Origin: VBDM01 sp049802235
GTDB lineage: Bacteria; Pseudomonadota; Gammaproteobacteria; Burkholderiales; SG8-39
DNA: 64,000 nucleotides
Assembly: GCA_049802235.1 (NCBI GenBank)
Contig: JBARMB010000107.1
Span: 1 to 64,000 of the forward strand
Direction: 5' to 3'
In this document: positions 23,009 to 32,197 of the stretch, in pieces
Numbering within the stretch: position 1 is the stretch's first letter
Layout of the letters: each line of letters begins with the position of its first letter
The notes under the pieces: model-generated
Databases searched by the model: none
What the model was told of the DNA's origin: nothing
The model's input: the letters and a program-made list of their open reading frames with translations, nothing else
Made by a program: the position numbers and the translations under genes

Positions 23009-23049
23009 CTCCGTTCCGGATGCTCGAGCGCGCCGGGGAAACCGTCCTC

Positions 23050-23910
23050 TCACGGCAGACGCTGCGACAGCAGCGCCTCGATTTCCTTCGCCACGGCGGG
23101 CTTCAGGCTGCCCTTGGCGATCGCGAGCGGAAGCGTGCGCAGGCTGAGGAGCCGATAGAGATCGAGCGATTCGGGCGCCTGCTCGGCGAGCGCCGCGAGG
23201 TGCTTGCGGATGGTGCCGACGTCGCCGCGCGCGACCGCGCTTCCCAGGCCGCCTGCAGTGCCGAGCTTCTCGACATTGTCGACCGTGCCGCGCAGCAGCG
23301 GCAGGAGCGCGGCGATCGCGTCTGCTTCCGCGACGCCCAGGCAGCGCCACAGCTTCACCGTCTCCTCGATCAGCGCGATGACGAAAGCCCCGACGAAATT
23401 CGCCGAAGCGTGATACAGCGCGCGGCTGCCGGGCGGCAGCCGCAAGGGCCGCGCGCCGAGCGAGCGCGCGAGCGCCTCCAGCTTTTCCATCAGCCCCTCG
23501 GGGCCGGCGAGCGCGATCGCCGCGCCGGCGAGCGAGTCGACCGACTCGCCCGGCTGCGCAAACATGTGCAGCGGGTGAAAGCCGCCTGCGAGCGCACCGT
23601 CATCGGACGCCTTCTTCAGCACATCGAGGTCGGCTGCGCCGCTGCAATGAACCACTGCGCCGCCTTTGCGCCAGCGGATGCTCGAGGCGACCGGCTGGAT
23701 AGCGTCGTCTGCGACGGTGAGGAAAACGAGATCGGCGGCATCCGCGACCTGCTGCGGCGTGGCAACACGGCAGCCGGCAACGCGTTGCGCCAACGCCTGC
23801 GCCGAGGCCGCGCTGCGGCTTGCGACAGCGACGACTTCATGACCGGCGCGGGCAAGGCCGATAGCGAGCCCGGTACCGACCTTGCCCGCGCCGACGATGC
23901 CGATTTTCAT
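23050..23910 (-). CDS. Rossmann-fold oxidoreductase with DUF2520 domain
   Basis: A 286-residue protein: NAD(P)-binding GIVGAGKVGTGLAIGLARAG, a ketopantoate-reductase/F420-like core (VVHCSGAADLDVL; GGFHPLHMFA) and a C-terminal helical DUF2520 domain (LYHASANFVGAFVIALIEE). The reaction is unknown for this family. It is transcribed alone, convergent to the hydroxyacyl-CoA-dehydrogenase-like gene. Confidence 0.88.
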   Translation of the reverse strand: MKIGIVGAGKVGTGLAIGLARAGHEVVAVASRSAASAQALAQRVAGCRVATPQQVADAADLVFLTVADDAIQPVASSIRWRKGGAVVHCSGAADLDVLKKASDDGALAGGFHPLHMFAQPGESVDSLAGAAIALAGPEGLMEKLEALARSLGARPLRLPPGSRALYHASANFVGAFVIALIEETVKLWRCLGVAEADAIAALLPLLRGTVDNVEKLGTAGGLGSAVARGDVGTIRKHLAALAEQAPESLDLYRLLSLRTLPLAIAKGSLKPAVAKEIEALLSQRLP

Positions 23911-24161
23911 GGGTAGGGATTCCCCTGGGTGGCATCATTCTAGGGCCGCTGTGCCGGGGCCGTGGGGTTTTCCGGCGCCGGTCGCAGACAGCCCGGCCGG
24001 CACGGCAGGTCCCAAGTCCACGAAAAAATCCTTCCTGAGAACAATGGGCTGGAGCCGAACGGCCCGCTATTCGTGTCAACCCGGCGAGGGCCGGGGCGTT
24101 ATATGCACAGTATCTATGCAGGCAGATACTTCTTACCCATTGAAAAGGAAAAGGAATACCC

Positions 24162-24395
24162 ATGAAAAAGCTGATCGCAGTACTGATTGCAGCCGCTTTC
24201 GCCGGCACGACCCTGAACGCTGTTGCACAAGCCCCGACGGCCGCTCCGGCCCAATCGGCACCGGCGGCTGCCCCGGCGAAGCCCGCCGGCGCGGATGCAA
24301 AAAAATCCAGCACCAAGAAGAAGACAGCCAAGGCCAGCACGAGCAAAAAGAAGAGCGCGAGCAAAGCCAAGAAGAAGGCCGAACCGAAGAGCTGA
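24162..24395 (+). CDS. small exported Ala/Pro/Lys-rich protein
   Basis: A 77-residue protein: a signal peptide (MKKLIAVLIAAAFAGTTLNAVA, cleavage near residue 23), an Ala/Pro-rich stretch (about 24-45) and a very basic tail (KKSSTKKKTAKASTSKKKSA) reminiscent of histone H1 tails. Such small exported cationic proteins are widespread in betaproteobacteria with no established function. AAAAGGAA precedes the ATG and a perfect terminator follows, so it is a monocistronic gene. Confidence 0.75.
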   Translation: MKKLIAVLIAAAFAGTTLNAVAQAPTAAPAQSAPAAAPAKPAGADAKKSSTKKKTAKASTSKKKSASKAKKKAEPKS

Positions 24396-24439
24396 AGCGC
24401 TTCACGGCCCGCTTGACGGCGGGCTGTTGCTTCACCGGC

Positions 24440-24465
24440 AAAAAGGCGGGAATTCCCGCCTTTTT
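24440..24465 (+). terminator. perfect intrinsic terminator
   Basis: A 26-base palindrome AAAAAGGCGGG/CCCGCCTTTTT with AATT in the middle, about 45 bases after the small exported protein gene. The symmetric A and T tracts make it usable from both directions. Confidence 0.9.
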
Positions 24466-24642
24466 GCATTTATGGCGCCACGCACGCAGCGTGCACCCGC
24501 AGTCGAAGCCGGACCCGGTTTCGACTGCACGTCCGGACAAGTTAAAATCGTGCGCCGGATCGCATCGCCGGAAGCGGCGCCTGTTTTTTTCCGATTCCGA
24601 CCCCACCTTCCCGCTATCTTCTTTTGCACCGAGACTGAAACC

Positions 24643-25515
24643 ATGAAACGCATCTTTCTCTTCCTCGCCACCAACCTCGCCGTGGTGCTGTTGCTCTCGG
24701 TCATCCTGAACGCCCTGGGAGTCGACCAGTTCCTGACGGGGAGCGGGCTCAACGTCCGCATGCTGCTGGTCTTCTCGCTGATCGTCGGTTTCTCCGGCTC
24801 GATCTTCTCGCTGCTGATCTCCAAGCTCATGGCGAAATGGTCCACCGGCGCGCGCGTGATCGACGCTCCGGAAGGGGCGCACGAGCAGTGGCTGGTCGAC
24901 ACGGTGCGGCGCCTCGCCGACAAGGCCGGCATCGGCATGCCGGAAGTGGCGGTCTACGAGGGTGCGCCGAATGCCTTCGCCACCGGCGCATTCAGAAATT
25001 CGGCGCTCGTCGCCGTCTCCACGGGGCTGCTCGAATCGATGAGCCGGGAGGAGATCGAGGCGGTGCTGGGCCATGAAATCGCGCACGTCGCCAACGGCGA
25101 CATGGTCACGCTCACCATCATCCAGGGCGTAGTCAACACCTTCGTCGTGTTCCTCGCGCGCGTCGTCGGCTACGCCGTGGACCGGGTGGTGTTTCGCACC
25201 GAGCGCGGGATCGGGCCGGGGTACTACATCACGGTGATCGTGTGCCAGATCGTGTTCAGCATTCTCGCCTCGATGATCGTCATGTGGTTTTCGCGCCGGC
25301 GGGAGTTCCGCGCCGACGCCGGTTCGGCGCAGTATCTCGGCTCGCCGCGCCCCATGATCGGCGCTCTCACGCGCCTGGGCAATCTGCAGGCGGGCGAGTT
25401 GCCGAAGTCGCTCGCGGCTTCGGGCATCAACGATGCGCCCGGCTGGACGGCGCTCTTTTCCAGCCATCCTCCGCTCGAAGAGCGCATCCGCGCCCTGCAG
25501 TCGCGCGCCGCCTGA
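24643..25515 (+). CDS. htpX: membrane zinc metalloprotease HtpX
   Basis: A 290-residue M48 protease with two N-terminal membrane helices, the zinc motif HEIAH (in VLGHEIAHVANGDM, about residue 143), two further helices, and the third zinc ligand in REFRADAGSAQYL. HtpX removes misfolded inner-membrane proteins together with FtsH. The length matches the family (about 290). A 10-bp hairpin follows the stop. Confidence 0.96.
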   Translation: MKRIFLFLATNLAVVLLLSVILNALGVDQFLTGSGLNVRMLLVFSLIVGFSGSIFSLLISKLMAKWSTGARVIDAPEGAHEQWLVDTVRRLADKAGIGMPEVAVYEGAPNAFATGAFRNSALVAVSTGLLESMSREEIEAVLGHEIAHVANGDMVTLTIIQGVVNTFVVFLARVVGYAVDRVVFRTERGIGPGYYITVIVCQIVFSILASMIVMWFSRRREFRADAGSAQYLGSPRPMIGALTRLGNLQAGELPKSLAASGINDAPGWTALFSSHPPLEERIRALQSRAA

Positions 25516-25521
25516 GGCGCC

Positions 25522-25548
25522 TGCTCCCGCGCATCCGTCGCGGGAGCA
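25522..25548 (+). terminator. hairpin after htpX
   Basis: TGCTCCCGCG and CGCGGGAGCA form a perfect 10-bp stem with a 7-base loop, starting 7 bases after the htpX stop. No T-run follows; probable transcript-end or stabilising hairpin. Confidence 0.5.
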
Positions 25549-25760
25549 TCGCCACGGAGTACGCGAGGGCCGGCTCCTGCTGCCGGCACTCCGCGGCACG
25601 CAGTCCCGTCGGCATCCCGCGTGCCGAATCAACACCGCATCGACCTGCTCGCGGTGTCGGCCGCAATCGCCTTGCACGGTCCAGTTCGGGGGGCTAAACT
25701 GGTTTCACAACATCCAGCGCCACGCACGCACGTGGCCGCACATCACCCCAGGGAGGCTTC

Positions 25761-26225
25761 ATGGCAACGATCAAATTTACCGTTGACGGCAAGACGGTGT
25801 CGGTCAATGCCGATCCGGGCATGCCGCTGCTGTACGCGCTGCGCGACGATCTGAAGATGAAAAATCCGCATTTCGGCTGCGGCCTGGCGCAGTGCGGCGC
25901 CTGCACCGTGCACTTGAACGGCGAGCCGGTGCGCTCCTGCGTGCTGCCGCTATCGGCCGCCAGGGGCAACCGCATCACCACCCTCCAGGGCCTGGGCACG
26001 CCGGAGAAGCCGCATCCGCTGCAGGCCGCCTTCGTCGAGGAGCAGGTGCCGCAATGCGGCTACTGCATCAACGGCTGGGTGATGACCGCCGCGGCGTTCC
26101 TGAAGAAGACTCCCAAGGCGACCGATGCGCAGATCCGCGAGGCGCTCGCCGGGCTGAAATGCCGCTGCGGCACGCATGTTTCGATCCTGCGCGCCATCAA
26201 GCGTGCCCAGCAGCAGATGGCATAG
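25761..26225 (+). CDS. molybdenum hydroxylase small subunit, 2x[2Fe-2S]
   Basis: A 154-residue xanthine-oxidase-family iron-sulfur subunit. The plant-type ferredoxin site (CGLAQCGACTVHLNG plus C downstream) and the helical second cluster site (CGYCINGWVM and CRCGTHVSI) are both complete. It passes electrons from the molybdopterin subunit encoded next. No FAD subunit gene is present, which matches the two-subunit isoquinoline-1-oxidoreductase/aldehyde dehydrogenase (IorAB) type. CAGGGAGG precedes the ATG. Confidence 0.93.
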   Translation: MATIKFTVDGKTVSVNADPGMPLLYALRDDLKMKNPHFGCGLAQCGACTVHLNGEPVRSCVLPLSAARGNRITTLQGLGTPEKPHPLQAAFVEEQVPQCGYCINGWVMTAAAFLKKTPKATDAQIREALAGLKCRCGTHVSILRAIKRAQQQMA

Positions 26226-26233
26226 GGGGAGCC

Positions 26234-28510
26234 GTGAGCACGCACATCGATCTTTCTCTTTCCCGCCGCGAATTCCTCAAGGCCTCGGGCGCGCTGGTTG
26301 TCAGCGCCTCGATGCCCGGGCTCGCCTCCGAAGCGCTCGCGCAAGGCGCAGCCGCCGGCAAGCCGCCGCTGGTTCCCGAGGAGCTCGATTCCTGGGTCGC
26401 GGTGCTGCCCGACGGCAGTGTGTCGGCCTTTTTCGGCAAGATGGACATGGGTCAGTCGCTCGAGGTCGCGATCGCGCAGATCGTGGCCGACGAACTCGAC
26501 GTCGCTTGCGAGCGCGTCAGCGTTTATATGGGCGACACTGCGACTTCCTGCAACCAGGGCGGCGCCTCGGGCAGTACCGGCATTCAGAGGGGCGCAAGGC
26601 CCCTGCGCAACGCCGCCGCCGAGGCTCGCCGCATCCTCCTCGAGCGCGCCTCGCAGCGCCTCGGCGTTGCGGCCGAGCAGCTCGGCGTCAGCGACGGCGT
26701 GGTAGCGGTTGCCGGCGACCCGGCGAGGCGCGCCACCTATGGCGAGCTGATCGGCCTTCGATACTTCAACTCGAAGCTCGAGTGGAACAAGCAGGTGGGC
26801 AACGCGATGGACGTCAAGGGCAAGGCCAAGCCCAAGTCGCCCTCCGAATACAAGGTGGTCGGCAAATCGTTCCGCCGCCGCGACGTGGCCGGCAAGGTTT
26901 TCCGCACCGCCGATTACGTCACCGACATCTCGCTGCCCGGGATGCTGCACGCGCGCGTTCTGCGCCCGCCGCGCGCGGCGTGCATCGCCGAGCGCGTGGA
27001 CGAGAGCTCGGTCCGCTCGATTCGCGGCGCGCGCGTTATCCACGAAAAGAATTTCCTCGCCGTGGTCGCCCCCAGGGAGTGGGACGCGGTGCGCGCAGCG
27101 CAGATGCTGAAGGTGCAATGGTCGGCAGCGAAGGACCCGTTCCCGCCGATGGAAAAGCTGCACGATCACATCCGCGCCGCGAGCGTGCTCAAGCGCGAGG
27201 AGCCGGTGAAGAAAGGCGACGTGGACGGTGTCTTCAAGACCGCCGCGCGCGTCGTCGAAGCCGAGTACGAGTGGCCGTTCCAGTCGCACGCGAGCATGGG
27301 CCCGGCGTGCGCCGTCGCCGATGCGCGAAAGGACAGAGCCACTGTCTGGACCGGCTCGCAGAAGCCTCACTTTTCGCAATTGGGCGTGGCGAAGATTCTC
27401 GACATGCCGCCGGGACAGGTCCACGTCATCTGGGTTCCGGGCCCGGGCTCGTACGGCCGCAACGATGCCGGCGACGCTGCCATCGACGCGGCATTGCTTT
27501 CCAGACTGACCGGCAAACCCGTGCGCGTCCAGGGGATGCGCCGCGACGGCATCGCCTGGGACCCGAAAGGCCCGGCGAGCGTGCACCGCGCCCGCGCCGC
27601 GCTCGATGCCACCGGCAAGGTGATCGGCTACGAGTTCGTATCCAAAGGCTTCTCGCGCGCCAACATCGCCACCAACGAATCCGATCCGCGCGACAGCCTC
27701 GCCGGCATGGAACTCGGGATGCCGCCCAAGCCCAATCTCGGATTCGGCACGCCGGCCGAGAGCTACGGCTTCGACAACAAGCGGCTGGCGTGGGAAGTCA
27801 TAGCGCCCCTCGTTGAGCGCTGCTCCCCGTTGCGCACGTCGCATTTGCGCGACCCGGTCGGGCCGGATGTCCATTTCGGCAGCGAGCAGTTCATCGACGA
27901 GCTCGCCGCCGCCACGGGCGAGGACCCGGTGGCGTTCCGGTTGAAATACGTCACTGCGCCGCGCGATGCCGCCGTCATCAGGGCGGCGGCCGAGAAAGCC
28001 GGCTGGCAGGCGCGGACTGCGCCGCGCGAGCGTACCGGCGAGGTGCTCACCGGGCGCGGCATCGCTTACGCGCAGCGCGGCGGCACGATCGTCGCGGTGG
28101 TAGCCGAGATCGAGGTCGATCCCGGCAGCGGCCGGATCTGGGGCAGGAAATTCACCGTGGCGCACGACTGCGGCCTCATCATCAACCCGGAAGGGCTGCG
28201 CTATACCATCGAGGGCAACGTGGTGCACGGACTCTCGCGCACGCTGTTCGAGGAAGTGCGCTTCGACCGCAACAGCGTGACCAGCGTCGACTGGTTGAGC
28301 TATCCGATCGTGGAGATGCGCGACGCGCCGGAGTCGATCGAGGTCGCGCTCATCGACCATCCCGAACTCGCGCCCACCGGCGCGGGCGAACCGACCATTC
28401 GATGCATCCCGGCGGCGGTGGCCAACGCGTTCTTCGATGCCACCGGTGTGCGGCTGCGGCACGCGCCGCTCTCGCCCGAGCGGGTCAAGGCGGCGCTCGC
28501 TCGCGCCTGA
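26234..28510 (+). CDS. molybdenum hydroxylase large subunit, IorB type
   Basis: A 758-residue molybdopterin-binding subunit. It starts at GTG 26234 after AGGGGGAG and carries a twin-arginine signal (SRREFLKASGALVV), so the complex is exported folded with its cofactor. Visible motifs: FFGKMDMGQSLEVAIAQIV, GGASGSTG, GPGSYGRNDAGDAA, the HLRDP loop and the catalytic glutamate in APTGAGEPTIRCIP. The overall pattern is isoquinoline 1-oxidoreductase beta-like. It hydroxylates an N-heterocycle or aldehyde using water; the substrate is not deducible. Stop-to-start distance from the small subunit gene is 8 bases. Confidence 0.92.
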   Translation: MSTHIDLSLSRREFLKASGALVVSASMPGLASEALAQGAAAGKPPLVPEELDSWVAVLPDGSVSAFFGKMDMGQSLEVAIAQIVADELDVACERVSVYMGDTATSCNQGGASGSTGIQRGARPLRNAAAEARRILLERASQRLGVAAEQLGVSDGVVAVAGDPARRATYGELIGLRYFNSKLEWNKQVGNAMDVKGKAKPKSPSEYKVVGKSFRRRDVAGKVFRTADYVTDISLPGMLHARVLRPPRAACIAERVDESSVRSIRGARVIHEKNFLAVVAPREWDAVRAAQMLKVQWSAAKDPFPPMEKLHDHIRAASVLKREEPVKKGDVDGVFKTAARVVEAEYEWPFQSHASMGPACAVADARKDRATVWTGSQKPHFSQLGVAKILDMPPGQVHVIWVPGPGSYGRNDAGDAAIDAALLSRLTGKPVRVQGMRRDGIAWDPKGPASVHRARAALDATGKVIGYEFVSKGFSRANIATNESDPRDSLAGMELGMPPKPNLGFGTPAESYGFDNKRLAWEVIAPLVERCSPLRTSHLRDPVGPDVHFGSEQFIDELAAATGEDPVAFRLKYVTAPRDAAVIRAAAEKAGWQARTAPRERTGEVLTGRGIAYAQRGGTIVAVVAEIEVDPGSGRIWGRKFTVAHDCGLIINPEGLRYTIEGNVVHGLSRTLFEEVRFDRNSVTSVDWLSYPIVEMRDAPESIEVALIDHPELAPTGAGEPTIRCIPAAVANAFFDATGVRLRHAPLSPERVKAALARA

Positions 28511-28545
28511 GCCGCTGCCCACGGCCAACCAAGCACAATCAAGAC

Positions 28546-29226
28546 ATGGAACCGATCCCGCACCTCGCGCTCGCCACGCTGGTTTTCCTCGCCACGCATT
28601 ACGTCTCCAGCACGCCGCTGCGCGAGACGCTGGTCGAGGCGATCGGCGAGGGCGCGTACCTCGGCGCGTACGCGCTGGTCTCGTTCGTCACCATCGGCTG
28701 GATGATCTGGGCGTTCTACCGGGCGCCGTTCGAGCCGCTGTGGCAGGTGCCGGGACTGAAGCTGTGGCCGCTCTGGATCATGCCGATAGCGCTGGTGTTT
28801 GCAGCCTGCGGGCTGCTGTCGCGCAATCCATCGGCGGTGCGCCAGGGGGGCGCGCTGAAAACCATGGACGAGCCGCGCGGCATCCTGCGCGTCACGCGCC
28901 ACCCGGTGATGTGGGGTCTGTCGCTGTGGGCGGCGGCGCACATCCTCGCGCGCGGCGACGCGGCTTCGCTGATTTTCTTCGGCGGATTTCTGCTGCTCGC
29001 GCTCCCGGGCACGGCGCTCATCGACGCGCGCAAGGCGGACACGCTCGGCGAGGACTGGACGCGCTTCGCCGCGGTCACCTCCAACGTGCCGTTCTGGGCG
29101 ATCGTCGAGGGCAGGAACCGGTTCAGGCCCGGTGAAATCGGAGGGTGGAGAATCCTGGCCGGGCTGGCGCTGTATTTCGTGCTGCTGGTCCTGCACCCGT
29201 ACCTGTTCGGGGCGAGACCTTACTAG
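28546..29226 (+). CDS. NnrU-family membrane protein
   Basis: A 226-residue protein with about six hydrophobic segments and the NnrU pattern (HLALATLVFLATHYVSSTPL at the N-terminus, RGILRVTRHPVMWGL in the middle). NnrU was named from nitric-oxide-reduction loci; some members are related to isoprenylcysteine methyltransferase-type folds. It begins 35 bases after the molybdenum enzyme gene in the same direction, possibly one transcript. The function here is uncertain. Confidence 0.85.
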   Translation: MEPIPHLALATLVFLATHYVSSTPLRETLVEAIGEGAYLGAYALVSFVTIGWMIWAFYRAPFEPLWQVPGLKLWPLWIMPIALVFAACGLLSRNPSAVRQGGALKTMDEPRGILRVTRHPVMWGLSLWAAAHILARGDAASLIFFGGFLLLALPGTALIDARKADTLGEDWTRFAAVTSNVPFWAIVEGRNRFRPGEIGGWRILAGLALYFVLLVLHPYLFGARPY

Positions 29227-29317
29227 GCCGGGCGATACCCCGTTCTCTCTCCGAGGGGGATATCGCCAGTCGGCCCGGCCGCTTACAATTGCGTTTCTCC
29301 CCCTTATAACCGAGATC

Positions 29318-30160
29318 ATGACCAAAGAAGAACTGCAAGCGATCCCGAAACAGCCGGCATTCCCGGCCGGCAGCCTGACTGAGCGCCTCATTGCGGAAAA
29401 GCAGGGCCCGGTCGGCTGGCTCACTTTCAACAACCTTGCAAAGCGCAACGCCGTCTCCATCGACATGTGGGAGGCGATTCCGAAAGTGCTCGATCGCTTC
29501 GAGCAGGATCCGGCGATCCGCGTCATCGTTCTTGCGGGCGCCGGCGACAAGGCGTTCGTCTCCGGCGCCGACATCTCGCAGTACGAGAAGCAGCGCTCGA
29601 GCAGCCAGGACGTGCAATATTACGAGCAGATCGCGGAGGGCGCGCAGGAACGCCTGCAGAATTCCGACAAGGTGATCATCGCCACGATCCGCGGCTACTG
29701 CCTCGGCGCGGGCGTCAATATTTCGCTCACCTGCGATCTTCGCCTCGCGGCCGAAGATGCGAAATTCGGCGTGCCGGCCGCGAAGATCGGGCTCGGCTAC
29801 CGCGCCTCCTCGGCGAAGAACATGGTGGATACGATCGGCGCGGCCCATACACGCGAGATGCTGATCACCGGGAGGCAGTTCAGCGCCGACGAAGCGAAGG
29901 CGATGGGCCTGGTGCACCGTGTCGCCCCGGCGGCCGGGCTGGAATCGCTGGCGCTGGATTATTGCGCCATGATCGCGGTCAACGCCCCGCTCACGATCCG
30001 GGCCAGCAAGCGCATCATCCGTGAGCTGCTCAAACGTCCGGCGGAGTTCGACGCGGCCGGCTGCACGGCGCTGGTGAAGCAATGCTTCGAGAGCCAGGAC
30101 TACGCCGAAGGCCGGCGCGCATTCATGGAGAAAAGAAAGCCGGTGTTCCAGGGAAAATAG
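29318..30160 (+). CDS. enoyl-CoA hydratase/isomerase family protein
   Basis: A 280-residue crotonase-fold protein. Markers: GWLTFNNLAKRNAVSIDMWE, VLAGAGDKAFVSGADISQYE (oxyanion hole) and ATIRGYCLGAGVNISLTCDLR (second oxyanion glycine and catalytic region). It hydrates or isomerises a CoA thioester in fatty or aromatic acid breakdown. The N-terminal ~25 residues are an extension. A TTT-type receptor gene follows by 61 bases. Confidence 0.9.
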   Translation: MTKEELQAIPKQPAFPAGSLTERLIAEKQGPVGWLTFNNLAKRNAVSIDMWEAIPKVLDRFEQDPAIRVIVLAGAGDKAFVSGADISQYEKQRSSSQDVQYYEQIAEGAQERLQNSDKVIIATIRGYCLGAGVNISLTCDLRLAAEDAKFGVPAAKIGLGYRASSAKNMVDTIGAAHTREMLITGRQFSADEAKAMGLVHRVAPAAGLESLALDYCAMIAVNAPLTIRASKRIIRELLKRPAEFDAAGCTALVKQCFESQDYAEGRRAFMEKRKPVFQGK

Positions 30161-30221
30161 AACGCGCACTTCCCCTGCTCGTCGAGGAGGGGGAAACAAT
30201 ACAACGCAAAGGAGGAAAGCC

Positions 30222-31184
30222 ATGAAGAAAATCATTGTCGCCACCATCGCGCTTGCCATGAGCGGGAGCGCGGCGGCGCAAGGCGCATTTCCAGGCAAAC
30301 CCGTGACGATGGTGGTCGGCTTCGCGCCGGGTGGCGGCACCGACATCACCGCCCGCACCATCGCGAAGAAGCTCGGCGAGTATCTCGGCCAGAATGTCGT
30401 GGTCGAAAACCGCGCCGGCGCCGGCGGCAACATCGCCGCCGATTTCGTCGCCAAAGCCAATCCCGACGGCTACACCATCCTGCTCGGCAACGTCGGCTCG
30501 CTCGCCGTCGCGCCGCATCTCAATTCGAAGCTGCCGTACAACCCGCTGCGCGACCTCGCGCCGATCTCGATGGCGGTAGTGTTCGCCAATGTCCTCGTCG
30601 TGAACCCCTCGCTGCCGGCGACCACGCTGGCGGAGTACGTAAAGCTCGCCAACAGCAGGCCAGGGGGCATGCCCTACGGAACTTCGGGCATCGGCGGCGC
30701 CGGGCATCTTGCCGGCGAGCTCTTCAAGCTGACGGCGAAAACCAATTTGACGCACGTGCCCTACAAGGGCGGCGGGCCGGCGATGAGCGACCTGCTCGGC
30801 GGACAGATCCCGTCGCTGTTCGCCTCCGCGCCTTCCGCAGTCGGGCCCGTCAAGTCGGGCAGGATCCGCGCGCTCGCCACCACCGGCGCGAAGCGCTCGG
30901 CGTCCTTCCCCGAGGTGCCCACGATCGCCGAATCGGGGTACCCGGGCTACGAAGCCACCAACTGGTATGCGTTCGTCGCGCCGGCAAAAACTCCGAAGGA
31001 GATCATCGAGCGGCTGAATCGCGAAATCGTCAGGACGCTCAATACGCCGGAAACCCACGACCAGCTTCTCGGCCACGGCGAGGAGCCGAGCCCCTCGACG
31101 CCCGAGGAGCTGGCGAAGTACATTCAGCGCGAATACGAGACCTGGGGCCGGGTGGTCAAGGAAGCGAACATCCAGGCGAACTGA
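30222..31184 (+). CDS. tripartite tricarboxylate transporter receptor (Bug family)
   Basis: A 320-residue periplasmic binding protein with a signal peptide (IIVATIALAMSGSAAAQ) and the Bug/TctC signature (PVTMVVGFAPGGGTDITARTI; NLTHVPYKGGGPAMSDLLGG). Bug proteins bind small carboxylates and are massively expanded in Burkholderiales. No TctA/TctB membrane genes are adjacent, so it is an orphan receptor. AAGGAGG precedes the ATG. The neighbouring enoyl-CoA hydratase gene hints at uptake of an organic acid for catabolism. Confidence 0.93.
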   Translation: MKKIIVATIALAMSGSAAAQGAFPGKPVTMVVGFAPGGGTDITARTIAKKLGEYLGQNVVVENRAGAGGNIAADFVAKANPDGYTILLGNVGSLAVAPHLNSKLPYNPLRDLAPISMAVVFANVLVVNPSLPATTLAEYVKLANSRPGGMPYGTSGIGGAGHLAGELFKLTAKTNLTHVPYKGGGPAMSDLLGGQIPSLFASAPSAVGPVKSGRIRALATTGAKRSASFPEVPTIAESGYPGYEATNWYAFVAPAKTPKEIIERLNREIVRTLNTPETHDQLLGHGEEPSPSTPEELAKYIQREYETWGRVVKEANIQAN

Positions 31185-31218
31185 CCTCCTTCCCGGTGCC
31201 CACGGGAGGAGCCCCGCG

Positions 31219-32196
31219 CTAGTCCATGCGAACCGCGATCTTCCCGAGGTGCGTGTCGGACTCCATGCAGGCTTTCGCCGCGGGGAGCTCGGCGAACGCG
31301 AACACGCGATCGATCACCGGCCGGATGCGGCCGTCGGCGATCAGCGGCAGGATGTCGGCGGTGAAGCCGCGCACGGTCGCCGCGCGCTGCTCGGCGTTGC
31401 GCAGCTTGTTCGAGACGCCGAAGAGCTTCAGGCGTTTCGAGTGCAACGCGTCGATGTCCATTTCAGCTTTCATCACGCCGTCCAGGTAGCCGACCGTCGC
31501 CAGCCTGCCCTCGAAGGCGAGGGCGCGAATGCACTCGGCGAACACCGAGCCGCCGACATTGTTGACGATGAGATCGGCGCCGCGGCCGCCGGTCGCCCGC
31601 ATCACCTCCTCGCAGAAGTCGGCCGCGCGCGTGCGGATGCCGATGTCGAGGCCGAGCGCTTTCAGTTTTTCCAGCTTATCGGCCGAGCCGGAAGTGCCGA
31701 TTACTTTCGCGCCCAGCGCCTTTGCCGTTTGCAGCGCCGCCACGCCCACGCCCGAGGACACGCCGGTGACGAGCAGCCATTCGCCGGCCTTGAGCTTGCC
31801 CTGGGCGATCAGCATGTCGTGCACCACCATGAACACCAGCGGAATGCACGCGGCCTCCTCCCAGGAAAGCTTTGGTGGAACCACGATCGCTTCGCGCGCG
31901 TCCATGATCCCGTACTCGGAAAATGCGCCGCCGCAGCGCCCCATGACGCGGTCGCCGGTCTTGAGCCCGCCGACTCCGGCGCCGAGCTTCGCGACTTCGC
32001 CCGCGCACTCGACCCCGGCGGGCTTCGCGGTGGCTGCCTTGGCATGCAGGCCGTAGCCGGCGAGGAGCTCGCCGCGGTTGAGCCCGGCAGCGCGAATGCG
32101 CACCAGCAGCTCGCCCGCTTTCGGCTCGGGCACGGGGATGTCGCGCAGCTCGATCGTCGTTTTCCCGGGCTCCGAGCGGATCCAGTACGATTTCAT
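31219..32196 (-). CDS. zinc-independent MDR/quinone oxidoreductase-like protein
   Basis: A 325-residue medium-chain dehydrogenase: a GroES-like N-terminal domain without the structural-zinc cysteine cluster and a Rossmann domain (LLVTGVSSGVGVAALQTAKA, GAKVIGTSGSADK). This fits the NADPH:quinone reductase subgroup. The ATG at 32196 lies one base after the stop of the EamA gene (TGA-A-ATG); an ATG five codons further upstream is possible. The genes are therefore translationally linked. Confidence 0.88.
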   Translation of the reverse strand: MKSYWIRSEPGKTTIELRDIPVPEPKAGELLVRIRAAGLNRGELLAGYGLHAKAATAKPAGVECAGEVAKLGAGVGGLKTGDRVMGRCGGAFSEYGIMDAREAIVVPPKLSWEEAACIPLVFMVVHDMLIAQGKLKAGEWLLVTGVSSGVGVAALQTAKALGAKVIGTSGSADKLEKLKALGLDIGIRTRAADFCEEVMRATGGRGADLIVNNVGGSVFAECIRALAFEGRLATVGYLDGVMKAEMDIDALHSKRLKLFGVSNKLRNAEQRAATVRGFTADILPLIADGRIRPVIDRVFAFAELPAAKACMESDTHLGKIAVRMD

Positions 32197-32197
32197 T